DNA of 64,000 bases, taken from Crossaster papposus. Its lineage: Eukaryota > Echinodermata > Asteroidea > Velatida > Solasteridae. Numbering within the stretch: the stretch's first letter is position 1; each line of letters starts with the position of its first letter. A model generated the notes under the pieces. It saw nothing but the letters and a program-made list of their open reading frames with translations. It was not told where the DNA came from and did not search any database. Positions 24,139 through 36,100 of the stretch are shown in pieces. A program made the position numbers and the translations under genes. The stretch spans positions 620,001 to 684,000 of the forward strand of contig JBAIAA010000704.1 of NCBI GenBank assembly GCA_037893245.1, in the 5' to 3' direction.

Positions 24139-25461
24139 GTCTCTGTGCAGGTGATTCATCGTGATTTGGCGGCAAGGAACGTCCTCCTTGACAGTCAACT
24201 GGTTGCTAAGGTTTCCGGCTTTGGCTTGTCGCGTGGAGAAGATATCTACGTTCAGATGTCACGGGTGAGTATCGTAGCGGCTGTCATTAACTGTTGTTGC
24301 ATTATCTATAAACCAACGCTTCTTACCAATAACCTAAACTTCTTCATACACCCTTTTTCGGAGTGTCTCTTTGATTTTGCAGTATAACATCCTTTTGGTC
24401 TTATCTTTGCAGACACGGGTTCCCACTCGCTGGCTGTCTGTTGAGTCGTTGACTTCCAAGACTTACACAACTAAGAGTGACGTGTACGTACGCAAACAAA
24501 ATAACACTTTGAATGTGAATAATGTTATAAACGTTATATCAAATCGCCTATCATTTCAGTAAAGATTCATTTGTCATTATCGTTTTTACTTAGATGGTCC
24601 TTCGGAATCCTTCTGTGGGAAATTGCGACTCTGGGTAACATTACTTTTTTATGTTTATATGATTATTACTTTGGGATAATGATGTGTTAAAAATGGTGTC
24701 TGCGATTGTGCTTAATGTGTTTTTGTTTCTCAATTTAAGACCAACTTATGGAAACAAAAAATCATTTCAATCTTGTATATGTCTGTATCTGTTCTCTCAC
24801 TCTTACGAGTATTGCATAAATTCTTTTCCAGGTGCCACTCCTTACGAATACATCATATTTAAGGCCCTGTTGTCGAAGTTGAAGAATGGATACCGGATGC
24901 CCAAACCTAATAACTGTGACGATGAAATGTAAGATGTGATGTAAAACTTGGGTTTAAGCTTGTATATTGGCGTTTGCTTTTTCGTTCGTACATCAATACT
25001 TATATCTTTATCAATTCAACCTAACGATTCACTAGTTGAAAGTGATATTGAACTTACTTTGTTTGGTTTTCCCTGCTGTCATGGCTAGTCCTTAAACATT
25101 ATTTCAGCTACTCCTGCATGAGCTTAATGTTTCTTACAATTTATAACAGAAATAATGTCTAAAGGAGGAAACATACACTGCTGTTTAGTAAATGACACCA
25201 AGATGTCGTGTTTTTTCAGCTACAACCTGATGCTGCTGTGTTGGCAGGAAGACCCAGCCAACCGACCTCATTTCGAGAAACTAGTGACTCGTCTGACAGG
25301 GATAGCCGACAACCAAAATGAACAAGTGAGTGTTGGAATTGGATACATCAATGACTGAGCTACTATCAGTCATATACCTTCATCATGTTTGTGTTTAGTG
25401 TATTCTGCATAGTTTCACGGTACTTGTTTTGTCTGTGTAGACGTACATCGACTGCTACTAA
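13894..25461 (+). CDS. Gene B: Tie/TEK-like receptor, type II, degenerate pseudokinase
   Basis: Exons inferred: 13894-14017, 14386-14706, 15584-15826, 16364-16498, 16770-16919, 17847-17984, 18873-19016, 19299-19472, 21356-21877, 22438-22571, 22850-23144, 23361-23471, 23699-23859, 24151-24264, 24413-24483, 24594-24634, 24832-24928, 25220-25325, 25441-25461. Lengths sum to 3102 nt, an open frame of about 1033 residues. Domains: signal peptide, Ig1, Ig2, five EGF, FN3, long Thr/Pro stalk, helix, kinase. Ig3 is missing. DFG is GFG, so phosphotransfer should be lost while the ATP lysine and HRD remain. It is still open-framed, so it may act as a decoy or scaffold receptor, or be a young pseudogene. 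Confidence 0.82.
15000..15268 (-). repeat. MITE with GCGATCGC hairpin (intron 2 of gene B, reversed)
   Basis: Carries the family's hairpin region (tttcgcgatcgccgttctgc, gatcgtgag) and the tail gatatctgtaaatggtgtat in the orientation opposite to copies at 19637-19995, 38327-38696 and 52890-53255. Related copies occur in intron 2 of C (29360-29535) and D (48050-48300). Confidence 0.6.
16364..19472 (+). CDS. Gene B exons 4-8: five EGF repeats
   Basis: EGF1 (16364-16498) reads KWGPIDC ... [12 protein letters not shown], the Tie EGF1 signature. EGF2 (16770-16919) has [11 protein letters not shown], the LPDPYG motif of Tie EGF2. EGF3 (17847-17984) has [16 protein letters not shown]4 (18873-19016) starts [17 protein letters not shown]5 (19299-19472) starts [11 protein letters not shown]. 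All are phase 1-1 and each is one exon. EGF5 occurs only in type II genes (B and D). Confidence 0.82.
16530..16650 (+). repeat. Decayed tandem copy of the EGF1 exon 3' part and its donor
   Basis: Behind EGF1, the words gtgtgtgatctgtgctacaa, gattgcatctgcccaccagg and ctgcctcacaggtaag recur, with a 12-nt-class deletion and a small GGA insertion. A second, shorter echo (tgtgatctgtgctacaatga) occurs near 16687. No acceptor precedes the copy, so it is intronic. Confidence 0.7.
18240..18755. repeat. Insertion in gene B intron with gtgtaaccgtt inverted ends
   Basis: Absent from the same intron of gene D (about 51970-52030 runs through). The ends carry repeated 'gtgtaaccgtt' and 'ggttacac/cggttaac' words in both orientations. 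The middle is A-rich and low complexity. It is probably a non-autonomous element. Confidence 0.5.
19637..19995 (+). repeat. MITE with GATCGC core (gene B, after EGF5)
   Basis: Ends aaaggtaggataaatta and ccaatggtgtatcctacctt are inverted. The centre has atcacgatcgccggacgg and the cgacgccggctaaaaacg motif of the family. The same insertion is present in gene D at 52890-53255, so it predates the B/D duplication. Confidence 0.7.
20240..20463 (+). repeat. Half MITE marking the Ig3 deletion in gene B
   Basis: Contains the right half of the GATCGC MITE family (cttgcgattgcgaaaaaaca, cgacgccggttgaaaac, accaatggtgtatcatacct). Directly after it, homology with gene D resumes at D position about 59895, downstream of D's Ig3 exon. 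Confidence 0.65.
20775..21053 (+). repeat. Longer tRNA-derived SINE (gene B, before FN3)
   Basis: An A-box-like agtgtggcggttctatcc and B box gggttcgaatcc, then the body ttgggttttcagtccctgcc and cctcccacctctaaaactgt, and a 3' end with ggcgttaaaccctaaaaact followed by a (CTCA) run. It is the most complete copy of the SINE found in the kinase introns. Confidence 0.7.
21356..22571 (+). CDS. Gene B FN3, Thr/Pro stalk and rebuilt membrane exon
   Basis: Exon 21356-21877 encodes FN3 ([33 protein letters not shown]), then a stalk made of TPT/TTL triplets from a 9-bp minisatellite (about 21690-21790), probably O-glycosylated. A membrane helix is encoded twice: 22174-22278 is interrupted after VAVVLSC and runs to a stop, while 22438-22571 has its own acceptor (gtgcacag) and reads [27 protein letters not shown]. 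Splicing 21877 to 22438 keeps phase 1 and costs 42 nt relative to the 176-nt exon of gene D. Confidence 0.72.
22850..25461 (+). CDS. Gene B juxtamembrane and pseudokinase exons
   Basis: Gly loop LGKGHFGEV and ATP-site lysine (ATIKTLK) are present, as is HRDLAARN. In exon 24151-24264 the Mg-binding DFG reads GFG ([12 protein letters not shown]). Exon 23699-23859 lacks 6 nt, so [10 protein letters not shown] becomes MPNLWTYL. The last exon has a one-base loss (ACATCGACTG against ACATGCGACTG), so the tail becomes TYIDCY then TAA at 25459-25461, and the tyrosine tail YMYLMIRP is lost. Activation-loop IYV and NCDDE remain. Confidence 0.82.
23915..24135 (+). repeat. tRNA-derived SINE in the intron before the HRD exon (gene B)
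   Basis: Same element and place as 3537-3740 and 35895-36115. It shows cgttcgaatcccgcctaggc, ttttcagtgggattc and ctaaaactgtaacttcttca. Confidence 0.7.
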
Positions 25462-25689
25462 AAGCTGACAACTACTTGCACTTGATGATTCGTCCCGAGC
25501 TGGATGACAACTGAACGGACAGACACAAAGAGCATCGATGCTGCTCAGACAAGACTCAGACATAAGCGGAGGACACATGTGAAACTGCTGTTTATGGTTT
25601 TGCATTATAACAAGTTTTTGTAAAAGAAAATAACCAGGACAGATCTAATTTTGCATAGGATTGTATTTTGCCCCCCCCCCCAAAAAAAA

Positions 25690-26640
25690 AAAAAGTATAG
25701 GGATAGAACTATGTTAACATATTTACTCGTATAAACAAATATACGCAGATGTTTATATTAAGAAAATGTTTACAGTAATTATGTCATTGAATTTTATATT
25801 GCTTCATGACAAGAAAATAATTAAGACTTTTACGCTATTATATTGTTTTAATTATACTGGTTAGGAAATATGAGGGACAATAATTGTATAAATGTATACA
25901 CAGCTTAATACAATTATAGCGGCATGTTTATTAATTTCTGCTTTATGTTGTGCAACATATTGGGGTTGTAATGTAATTTAAGGGACAGAATTATGTTAAC
26001 ATATTTACTCGTATGAAAAAATATGCGCAGATGTTTATATTAAGAAAATGTTTACAGTAATTATGTCTTTGCGTTTTATATTGCTTCATGGCAAGAAAAT
26101 AATAAAGACTTTTACGCTATTATAATGTTTTAATTATACTGGTTATGAAATATGAGGGACAATAATTGTATAAATGTATACACAGCTTAATACAATTATA
26201 GCGGCATGTCTATCAATTTCTGCTTTATGTTGTGCAACATATTGGGGTTGTAATGTAATTTAAGGGACAGAATTATGTTAACATATTTACTCGTACAAAA
26301 AAATTTACGCAGATGTTTATATTAAGAAAATGTTTACAGTAATTATGTCTTTGCATTTTATATTGCTTCATGACAAGAAAGAATTAAGACTTTTACGCTA
26401 TTATATTGTTTTAATTATATCGGTTAGAAAATAGGAGGGACAATAATTGTATAAATGTATACACAGCTTAATACAATTATAGCGGCATGTCTATCATTTT
26501 CTGCTTTGTGTTGTGTAATTGTTTGTGTCGTAATGCTTTATATACATGTATTTTGTGGTACTATAGTAGCGCTTGTAATTATAATAATCGCATTGCTTTG
26601 TGTAATCCTGCTTCAATATATCTTAACGTTTAAATTGTTA
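25690..26640. repeat. Tandem units of about 287 bp in the B-C spacer
   Basis: Three units start near 25694, 25981 and 26265, each with gggacagaattatgttaaca (the first variant), acgcagatgtttatattaag, and gcggcatgtctatcaatttc. Single units follow genes A and C, so the unit is the array's 3' flank, amplified here. Confidence 0.8.
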
Positions 26641-26981
26641 ACTTTTGTCATAATCATTTTTACACGAGGGTTAGTTTCAAGATTATGTTCCTTAAATTCT
26701 GCATCGAAAGGTCAGACTATTTCATTGCTTTGTTGTTTGGGTTTGGTGGTTTTTAAGGTTTTGTATCTGTCTTAATAAAAAAAAAATATTTTTTTAGTCT
26801 GTCAGACTATATAGGGCTTCTTTGTAGTGTTTAGTAGGGTTTGGGTCGGCGTGCCGATGCCAATAAGCCACTCCTCGACCAGCCACCAGTGGTCCGCCGG
26901 TGGCTTGCGGACTGGGCAATGTGCTGATGTTTCTACCTTTTAAGACACACCGGTTTGTAGAAAGTTTACCTGATAGTCAAT

Positions 26982-27047
26982 GTAGCCGAGTGGTTAATAG
27001 GTTCGCTAGCTACAGTTTTGGGCCAGGGTTTGAATCCCCAGAAACTA
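26982..27047 (+). repeat. tRNA-like (Leu/Ser-type) sequence
   Basis: TAGCCGAGTGG matches the Pol III A-box consensus and GGGTTTGAATCC the B box. Identical to 39952-40017 and close to 12539-12604 and 38735-38806. The acceptor and anticodon stems do not pair properly, so it is a pseudogene or SINE head. Confidence 0.55.
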
Positions 27048-28324
27048 TAGATTTAAATTATTGTTGTATCGTAGAGTATACACGTAAATGAATAAACGAA
27101 GACAACGAAACAAGAACGCCGGCCGTTAGGTGTTTTAAAACTCAACCACTTTTAAATTACATGACCCCTTATATAGGGGAAAGATAAATCATGTGCGTAA
27201 GGATACAAGTAAGTAATCCAAATAAAATAGTCTCAACAATTAATATATAAATACATATCACAATTATATACTTTTGAATGAAAACAAGTTTTCGTCATTC
27301 TTTTTTTCTCCAATGGTGCCATTATGCTCTATGTGCGAAGATTGATATTGAAGTTACTATTATGCTTTGCGGGTATTTGGAATGATGGTCTTTGTTTTTT
27401 AATATTTGTTACAAATAGCAAACAAATGTTTACTCATGCCTGTGTAACAGCAGTTTTTAAAATAAAATTATTTTTAAATTTACTTCAGAAAATAAAGGTG
27501 AATTATCATAAAATCTATTTTAATCTTTTCAATAACCTGTCCGAAATTGGACGAATTTATCGGCAGCCCGTGAACGAATGTTCTATCACTAATTATCGTG
27601 GCCCGCTGAGTTCAAGTCATCCGTTGTCCGAAATTTGCAACGGGGAATCTTTCAAGAGTATTTTGTCATATTTCAGCGTGTAAATAACGAGTTACTCGTA
27701 ATATGTTTGCAGAGGAAGGCAAGCAATGTATAAGTTCACCGGTGAAAGATACGCTTTGTGTTTGATCAGAAAACGTTCATGAAATAAATTACCTAAAACT
27801 GTCTAAATAGGCCAATGAACTGATGAACTCACACTTTGTTTACTCGCATGCTTTTCTATGGGGCTACGAAACCATCATCCTTACCAGGCTCCCATGAATA
27901 CACAGAGGCTTATTGAACCATGCAAAGTTGTCCTTCCTTGAACCTATAAAACTCTGAAACTTGACGTATGGCTTATATCAATGCCATGCACAACGAATTG
28001 TTAGAGCATTCCGAGCTGTATATTGCAACCACACGGCTTGCCTTTACCTTGTCCTTCGCGTCACAATAGATGCAGTCACGCATCAGTGACCAACAAGTGA
28101 ATGTCTTGTCTTGGCATGGAATAGCAACCAGCGCATTAACTTTGAACTTTCGAGTTGCAGTGTTGTTGACACTTACCATTTCCGTTTTTATAGATAAAAA
28201 ACAAACTTTAAAAATTCTTTTTCTCTGGTTATTTGCGAAAGTCGCGCCAGCTACGTTAGTGCAATAATAGGAATAAGTTGAAAGATTTAGTAAAATATCA
28301 TACGAAAGATAATAACGTAATAAC

Positions 28325-30145
28325 ATGGCGCTAGGTTCGGGTATTTTGCAAGGTTTGACCGTAAACTTCCGGGTTCATGGCAGACATGCCATGGCGGATT
28401 TTGCTGTCATATTTCTGCTCGTATTGACTGGCTGTTCCAACGTATCAGGTAAACATCTTTGTATCATTTTGATATCTAATTTGGAATTTTTTTTTAATGT
28501 TACTCATTGTTATTATTATTGCATTTTTGTTTATATAGGTTTTTCCAGGCTTTTAAAAAAAAGTTCATTGAAAATCACCAACTCTCACATTAAATTTTGT
28601 TCAAAAAAAATCCACACGCTTTTACCAAACGAATTTAGTCATTTATCATTCAATTTCAACGTTTAGTCACTCTATTTTTAAAAAAGGTTTGAGACTGATT
28701 GACATAAGACGGATTTGATCTCTGAATGATGCCATTTGGAAACAGCTTAGACGAATTTGAACTGTAGTGACGAATATTCTCGAACCGGTGACCAAACGTT
28801 GAAAATGAATGATAAATGACTACATGTAAATTGGTTTGGTAAATGCTTGTGATTTATTTCCCGGACGAAATTAAATGCGAGAGTTGGTAAATTATAAAGA
28901 AAAATGTTTTAAAAAAGCTTTAAAAAGTTGCACTTTTTAACAAGTGGCACCTGTGATAGAAAAATGCATTAATAGATAAAATACAAACAAGTGAAATATT
29001 CCCAATATATTATTGCTCTCAACAGGTGACACAGTGCACCTGACAATGGTCACGCCCACACCTTATGGGGCGGGGTCTCCACAGACCCCAGCTAGCATAA
29101 GCTGTTTCCGTAGCAGTCCTGATAATGATGTGACACTGAGCTTTGGTAGACCGTTCCAGATCGGTATACCAGGGACTACAATACAAACATCTACCACCCT
29201 CCCTACTGGCAGTACGGAAATAGTGAATGGACAAACAGTCACACAGGGTCTGACCACCAGTAATGATGCCACTGGGGTGTTTTATTGTGAAGGTTCCAAT
29301 AGAGGGTTAACAACCAGGGTGTATAGCATCATTCACAGTGTGAATAGTAAGTAAACTCATGGCGATCGTGAGTTTTTTAAATTAACTTAAATTATTCTGA
29401 ACAATTAAAAGATATTTAGCGCAATCATTTGGCTGGATGCCTAGAATCATCAATTTACTTTCAAGTGAGTAAGATATTTCTTAATAATTCAGTAGTAAAA
29501 TCGTTCGATAACTGCAAATGGTGTACCCTACCTGTAAACAGTTTACTAAACATAACCTAACTTTAGGAGGTTTCCAAAACCTTTGCTTGGTCTTCGTCTT
29601 TGCCTTAGACTGAGATGCAAAGAGAAATGAAAGCAAATGAAAATGTTTAAACTATTTGGGTTCATATCAATCGATTAAATGTTTCTCATGAAGCACAACA
29701 TGCACCAGAATTTTGTTGGAGTTCTCGCAGTTGGGAGCCTAAAATCGCCTTAAATATAAAACGAAGACTAAACCAGGGATTAGAAAAAGCTCATACACAG
29801 CGCTCAAAACTAGTGTTCTGTATTTTTACACAAAAAAAATCCCCTTTCACATTACTTTCCAAATTGCAGGAAGGTTCGAGCCTCCTGATAGACTGGTAAC
29901 AAGGACAGTCAACGCAGGAGAGGATGTTACCCTCATGATTAACTCTTTCAATTCTGGGAGTAATCCTCTATGGCGTAGAATCAGAAATGGAACTGTCACG
30001 AGTTTTGATGATATACAATACCGTGAAATGTATTGCGTCACGTTTCCTTCCTCCATGGTCAGTGATGGAGATTTGTTTGCCACTCTACAGAGTGCGATGA
30101 CACTTTATGATAATCACTTTAGTATGACCAGAGTCATAGTCAGAG
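28325..30145 (+). CDS. Gene C exons 1-3: signal peptide, Ig1, Ig2
   Basis: Exon 1 has two Met starts: 28325, and an inner one at 28391 beginning [16 protein letters not shown], typical of a signal peptide. Exon 2 encodes Ig1 ([10 protein letters not shown] ... FYCEGSNRG) and exon 3 encodes Ig2 (starts [18 protein letters not shown]). Exon 3 ends at 30145, where B and D have gag|gtaagt; here it is gag|gcaagt, a GC donor with an otherwise perfect consensus. Confidence 0.82.
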
Positions 30146-33100
30146 GCAAGTACAAAACAATCGTGATCTTTTCAAACGATTATAGGTAGATTTATAGGTA
30201 GAGTTAGAAATAATAGTTATCTGCTCTCCAGCAGTTTTTAGTAATGCAAAAATGAGCATAGAAGGGCGATCTGAGTCATACCTGATAACACAATAGAATA
30301 TTATTAAAAAGGATATAAAAGAACAGCACAAAATATGATTGCAGCATCTATTTTGTACAATTTGAGGTCTCTCCATCTACAAAATCTCTGAGATTTTTGT
30401 TGCTGTTCGTGTTGTTTAATCCTTACCTTGCATGCTCAATACATTTTTAACATTTCTTCTTCGTATTTGAGTGTGAGGGGGAGTATTGCGTACAAGATGA
30501 AGGCTGAGTGGGAGATGTCGGTGAATGGAAAAATCTGCAAATTAGAAATGTAAAAAAAATGGGTGACAATTTTGCAGGGTCCCTTTCTCTCGTTATCAGC
30601 TTCCTATTTGTCTTGTGGGGGGAGGGGGGCACGCTGGACAAGCCCCCTTCACTGTAATGTTACTGTTGTTTCGGTCACATTTCTGTTTTACAGGGTGTGT
30701 CGCAGGAAAGTGGGGTCCTCCTGACTGTGTAGGGGTGTGTGATCTGTGCTACAATGGAGGAGTGTGTGATGATGAGACAGGAGATTGCATCTGCCCACCA
30801 GGATTCATGGGACCAAATTGTCTCACAGGTAAGCTCATTGCTTGATCACTGTCTGTCCATCCGTCAGCCTGTCAGGCTGGGTGTGTGATCTGTGACAATG
30901 ATGTTGCTATATTATATTGAATCTTTTTTATTGCAGCATGTGGCATGCATAAATTCGGCTGGAATTGTGAGTTCAACTGTAACGGCCAGTTTGGTCTACC
31001 AGATCCTTATGGCAACAGCTGCATCTCGGGATATACAGGCACAAATTGTAATACTAGTAAGTGTTGCTTGGAAATTACACATATATCACTGGCTTTTGTA
31101 TTATATGCAGGTTTAGAATATGTTTACTGTCTGAGTAATCACAGTGTAGGTTTCACCTTTTAGGTTTCAGTCACACAGAACAAACAGTTCACAAAATAAA
31201 CTTGCTCTAAATCAACAGTTGTTCTTTATGATATTACAAAGCAGATTTTTTCAACTATACATTTTTGTCCTCACGGAAGGTAAGGGACATTTTCTTTCTT
31301 TGTAATAATTCTTTGTAAAATGTGTATTCTTTATTCTTTGTAATATAATATTGAGCACAAATAAACCACATGTCGCTTTACCGGTTGTATCGTAAAATTG
31401 GGTGTGATCCCTGCCATACGGAATTCTGGTGTTTATGACTTCTGTCTAGCGCCTTCGAACAAAGATACTGACAATTTTGGAGAGTGCCAACAAAGGGCAA
31501 AATAGCTCTGTTTGTAGAGCGTCGGTTTGGTATTCAAGAGGTCACAGGTTCGAGTCCCGCCTTGCCATTTTTTTTGTTCACTTTAAAATAATATTTAGCA
31601 GACAGACCCTGAAAAAAAATGGCTACCCAAAGGACATTCAGTACGGTATTAGTTCATTACTTGTATACTTTAATTGGTTACAGATTGTCCCTCTGGGTTA
31701 TTTGGTGCTGGATGTACCCAGATCTGCCGTTGTCAGTCAGGTGCAACCTGTGATAGATTCACTGGAGCATGTACACCAATTGGATGTCAAGATGGTTGGT
31801 CTGGCACGAGCTGCCAAAGTAAGTACCAGACACTTCTAATTTAATCTTAAATTCATAATGACATCATGTTTTTGTCTTACCTATAGTGGACCAGGAGTGC
31901 GTTTTACTCACGCAAACAATGAAAACGCTCACCAACGTTCACCACAGTTCACTATTTAACGTTCACCACCGTTCACTAACGTTCACCACCGTTCACTAAC
32001 GTTCACCACCGATTGCTAATTTGTTGTGCACATCCAATGCAAAGGTGTTTGCATAGTTAGCAAAAGCTGGCAAACGTTGACAACGTTCACTAGAGTGGAG
32101 CGCACCAATGGTTATACGTGATTATCTGCATAATATTGATGCTGCATTATACATCAACAATCTAGGTTTTTGAAGCTACGTGTGTACAAGTTCAACATTT
32201 GTTTTAAACTATTTGTTGCTGCAGATAATTACAACTTACATTGTACATTTGGTCTTTAATGTTTTCCCTTTCTATTGCGACTGGTGTTTTACTGAATAGA
32301 GGATAATACACTATTATGATAGGTCTTAAAATAAGGTTGGTGGCACTAAGATTTATGTTGACTAAAATACACAACGAAATATGATGTGGATTGAATAGCA
32401 AGTGACGTTCATCTCAAAATAATTTCCATTTTATCCATGCAGTATCAGGCACATGTCCGACTGGGTACTTTGGGCAAGGTTGTCTCAGCGATTGTCACTG
32501 TGCTAATAACGCTGCGTGCGTGAGAGACAGTGGTTACTGCAGTGGATCTAATGGAGTCTGTGCCAATGGATTCAAGTCGGATACGAATGCCAACAACTGT
32601 CAGACAGGTATTTGTAAAAAATAAATTGCAGCAGCTAGATTTGCAGTATCGTGAACTACAATTTATATAATCTTGCAAAATTATTACTATTTCAAAAAAA
32701 AGTATAATCACAGCCTTAGCAATAGCTGTTGATGTATGTCTGGCTACAAAAACAGTATTTTAATAACGTTTACATGCACCTACTACCATGCACAAATTAT
32801 GTTACGGAACACCAATGTTACGTCACCTAAAAGTCTTAAAGGCGCAGAATTGTTGAAAGTATCATCTTATGAATAACTTATTGGGCACTTTAACCTTAAC
32901 GTCACCAAATACTACGGAAGTAAAATGATATGCAGTACTCACACCTACTCTTGTGTGCAAATCCTGTAGTGATGTTTTGTATCTGGTACTTCTCCCCCAA
33001 ATACTGTACATAGTAATATGTAGTACTAAGGTTGGTTATGTACATCTGAACCAAACACACTCAACAAGCAAAAAGACCCATTGCTAAATAACACTACATC

Positions 33101-36100
33101 CTAATACTATAGTAAATGCTAGTAGCCAGTAATTGTTTAGTATTACATGTACCACTATTACATACAAGCAGGCCTGCATACAATCAAGTAAAATTTTGTA
33201 GTCGTCAGTATCTATACTGCTGTCATTGTACACTCAATCATCAGTCACAGACCCAGTACTATAAAATACTAAGTAGTATTAGTAATATGTAGTACTCAGT
33301 TCTTTAGCCGAAAGTAATGCCTAAGACGTTAGGGTAAAACATAAACTACATAATTACATATATATTTTTTGCTGGTATATCTGGAGTAGTTTTAAAAAAA
33401 AGAGAATTATGTATCTTCTGTCCGAAGGTATTATTGAATTCCGTACGTTGACGATGCCCAACCGAGGCCAGGATGCGACATTAAGTTGTGCAGCTACTTC
33501 GGGGGACGTCCTGGTGACGAGCTCCGTTTTTCTATCAAGCAGTGACACATCAGTAAGATTCATACTAGCAGTAACTGTGACTGGAGGGGCGGTGCTCAAC
33601 AAGACGTACATTGCATCTGGACTGACTAACACCCAACTGGTCAACTGTTATCTTTATCATAACAGTCAATCTGTCGTATCGCCGCCTCTGAGTGTGTCCT
33701 TTTATGGTAACTCAAGTTTACAAATATTTTCTGTTTGCAAATTGTAAATTTGGTCTTACAACGTTTTAGGTGCATCAATTATTGTCCTAGCATTAGTCCA
33801 ATGCTAATCACTTGCATGTTCTTTGATCGTATGTTTGGGAGGTTGCGGGTTCACATCCTTCTCCTTTATTTATTTATTTATTTGTAATGATTGAAGGTTC
33901 CTTCTGTGGTGTGTTTGATCTGGATAAGTACCTGGATGTGGCAATTAAAGTTCCATTAACCAGTCAAGATTTCCCCCGTGTGGTTTTGTTACAGTTCAGC
34001 CACACCTTAGCCAGCCTCCTACAGTCGTTGCTGGACCGGAATCAGTGACTGTCAGCTGGCAGGCATGGGGATCACATACGAGTGATTCTGGAGATGGACC
34101 AGTCATCAGATACATCGTTTACTCCTTGTTTTCACCTAATATGTGGACAGTGACTGCTGAGATACCAGTCTTAGACCAGTCCCAGGCTGCTTATAGCTTC
34201 GCAGGCCAACCCCTCGATCCAAGCACTCAATACCAGTTTAGCGTGGCTGCTGTAAGAGATGGACCAGGAGGCCAAGGCACTCGGAGTCCTGTCTCACAGT
34301 TCATATATCCCCTACCAACACCTCCTCCAACAACTGAAGGTCCCACTGTGGCAGAAAAAAAACCAGTTTCAGTACCATCCGCCACCACCATACCCACATT
34401 CACTGTAATAGGCCATTCACGTGAGCATTACAGTGCATTTTGACTTCGGGATAGTTTTACGCGCGATTCAACAGTTGTTTTATACATTTTATGAATTAAA
34501 GTTTATTGTTTGTTAAATGCAATGTTGGCCTACACACATTACCCCCATTTTGTCATGAGCCGGCTCAAGACTATGTCACCAACAAATAGAGCATTGATTT
34601 TGTTTTTGTCTATTTGTCTGTCAGCAACTACTGCGCAACCCACCCAAGCTGGTTCATCCAACACAGTTACAGTCGCTGTCATTGTCGTTGTCGTCATCGT
34701 CGTGATTGTCGTGGCTGTGGTCCTATCCACCTGTTTCTTTCATCATCGAAAATCCAGAAAACAATCAACAAAGACACAATCGGAAGGAGGACATGAATTG
34801 GTAGGTGTTATTGCATTGCAGTTGAAATCGTGAAATATCATGAAGAGTTTAACTTTAACGATAAGAAATATTTATGTTTCCTCGATCTGTCTCAAAGCAT
34901 CGTCTTTCCAATAACAACTTTTAATAGTTGGGTCTACTCTGTTGTACATTTTTTTTAAATAAATGTTGATAATTGGTTGCCAGTGTCTTTGGTTGTTGGC
35001 TATTCACAGACCACGTATGAGAATGAAATCTCACCGGACAATGTCACCGGGATATCAGACTATGAGAGGGTTGGTGGTGATTGCACAACGTCGTATGAAG
35101 TAGTTGGTATTAACCTGCCGTCGTCAGCATTAACCTATGAGGACGTGGGCCTGCCATCTTGGGCAAGTCAGTGGGGTATTTCTTGGGAGAACCTGATGGT
35201 TGGCAATAAGGTCTTAGGCGAAGGACACTTTGGCGAAGTTCGCAACGGAGCAGTGATGGTGGAAGAAGAAGTTACCAAGGCGGCTATAAAGACACTGAAG
35301 GGTAAGCACTAAGTAGAATATTTTGGAAATTACCACTGAAAATTAAGTAAATTAATAAATTAATACATTAAGTATTTTCCGGTTTAAATTGAAATTCGAA
35401 TTTATCAATAATATAATTTTCATTTCATTTCTGTCAATAATTGATAACAGCAAACACGTCGGCAAATGACCATCGGAACTTCATGGAGGAATTCCGGACG
35501 CTGACCAAAGTTGGACGGCACCCGAACGTAGTTGGCATTCTTGGTGCTTGCCAACATGAAGGTGGGTAGAATGTGTAATTATTCCGAGGAGTTAAGTGTC
35601 AATGGTTACACATTTTGTCTAAACCATTCCTCAAAACTCCACAGATAAAGACAATTTATGTAAATCTTTTTCCAGGCATTCTGCACGTGGCTTTGGAGTT
35701 CATGCCCAACGGTGACTTGCGGACCTACCTGAGAAATGCCCGATTTCAGGGGGACGAAAATCAGTTGACTCTGTCTTCTGAAAAGCTGATTCAGTTTGCT
35801 TTGGATGTTGCCAAAGGAATGCAACACCTTGCTGAAATGGGGGTGAGCGTCGGTCCTTGTTTTGGTAGAAACAATTTACTGCAAATGAAACGGTCATAGC
35901 GTAGCAGTTATTTCCTTGCCTTCCTCCGCTGTGACCTGCGTCCGCTGTGACTTGCGTTCGAATCCCGCCTAGGCCAATATGTGGATTGAGTTTTCAGTGG
36001 GATTCCGTGGGTTTTCCCAATAATATATTTCTGGTGTTTTCCGTCCCACGTCTAAAACTTTTTCTTTATTATTGTCTTCTTTCACTTGAAATAAATAAAT

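Larger units (their letters stand above)
25462..28324. other. Spacer between gene B and gene C
   Basis: Holds the out-of-frame remnant of the gene B tail (to 25514), the conserved 3' flank, C and A runs (25672-25695), about 287-bp tandem units (25690-26640), a tRNA-like element (26982-27047) and the conserved 5' flank of the array (27300-28320). I see no supported gene. Two short frames here (26455-26775 and 26900-27091) recur identically in the C-D spacer only because the DNA block is duplicated. Confidence 0.5.

Noticed and set aside
26455-26775. A 106-codon hydrophobic frame identical at 39425-39745
   Set aside because: Identity is explained by the duplicated DNA block. The frame lies in AT-rich tandem spacer units and other units break it.
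26982-27047. Functional tRNA-Leu/Ser gene
   Set aside because: A and B boxes fit, but acceptor and anticodon stems do not pair and the length is short; called tRNA-like instead.
32900-33310. AGTACT/TAGTA-rich tract before Ig3 of gene C
   Set aside because: Looks like simple-sequence drift; no inverted ends or repeat unit could be fixed.
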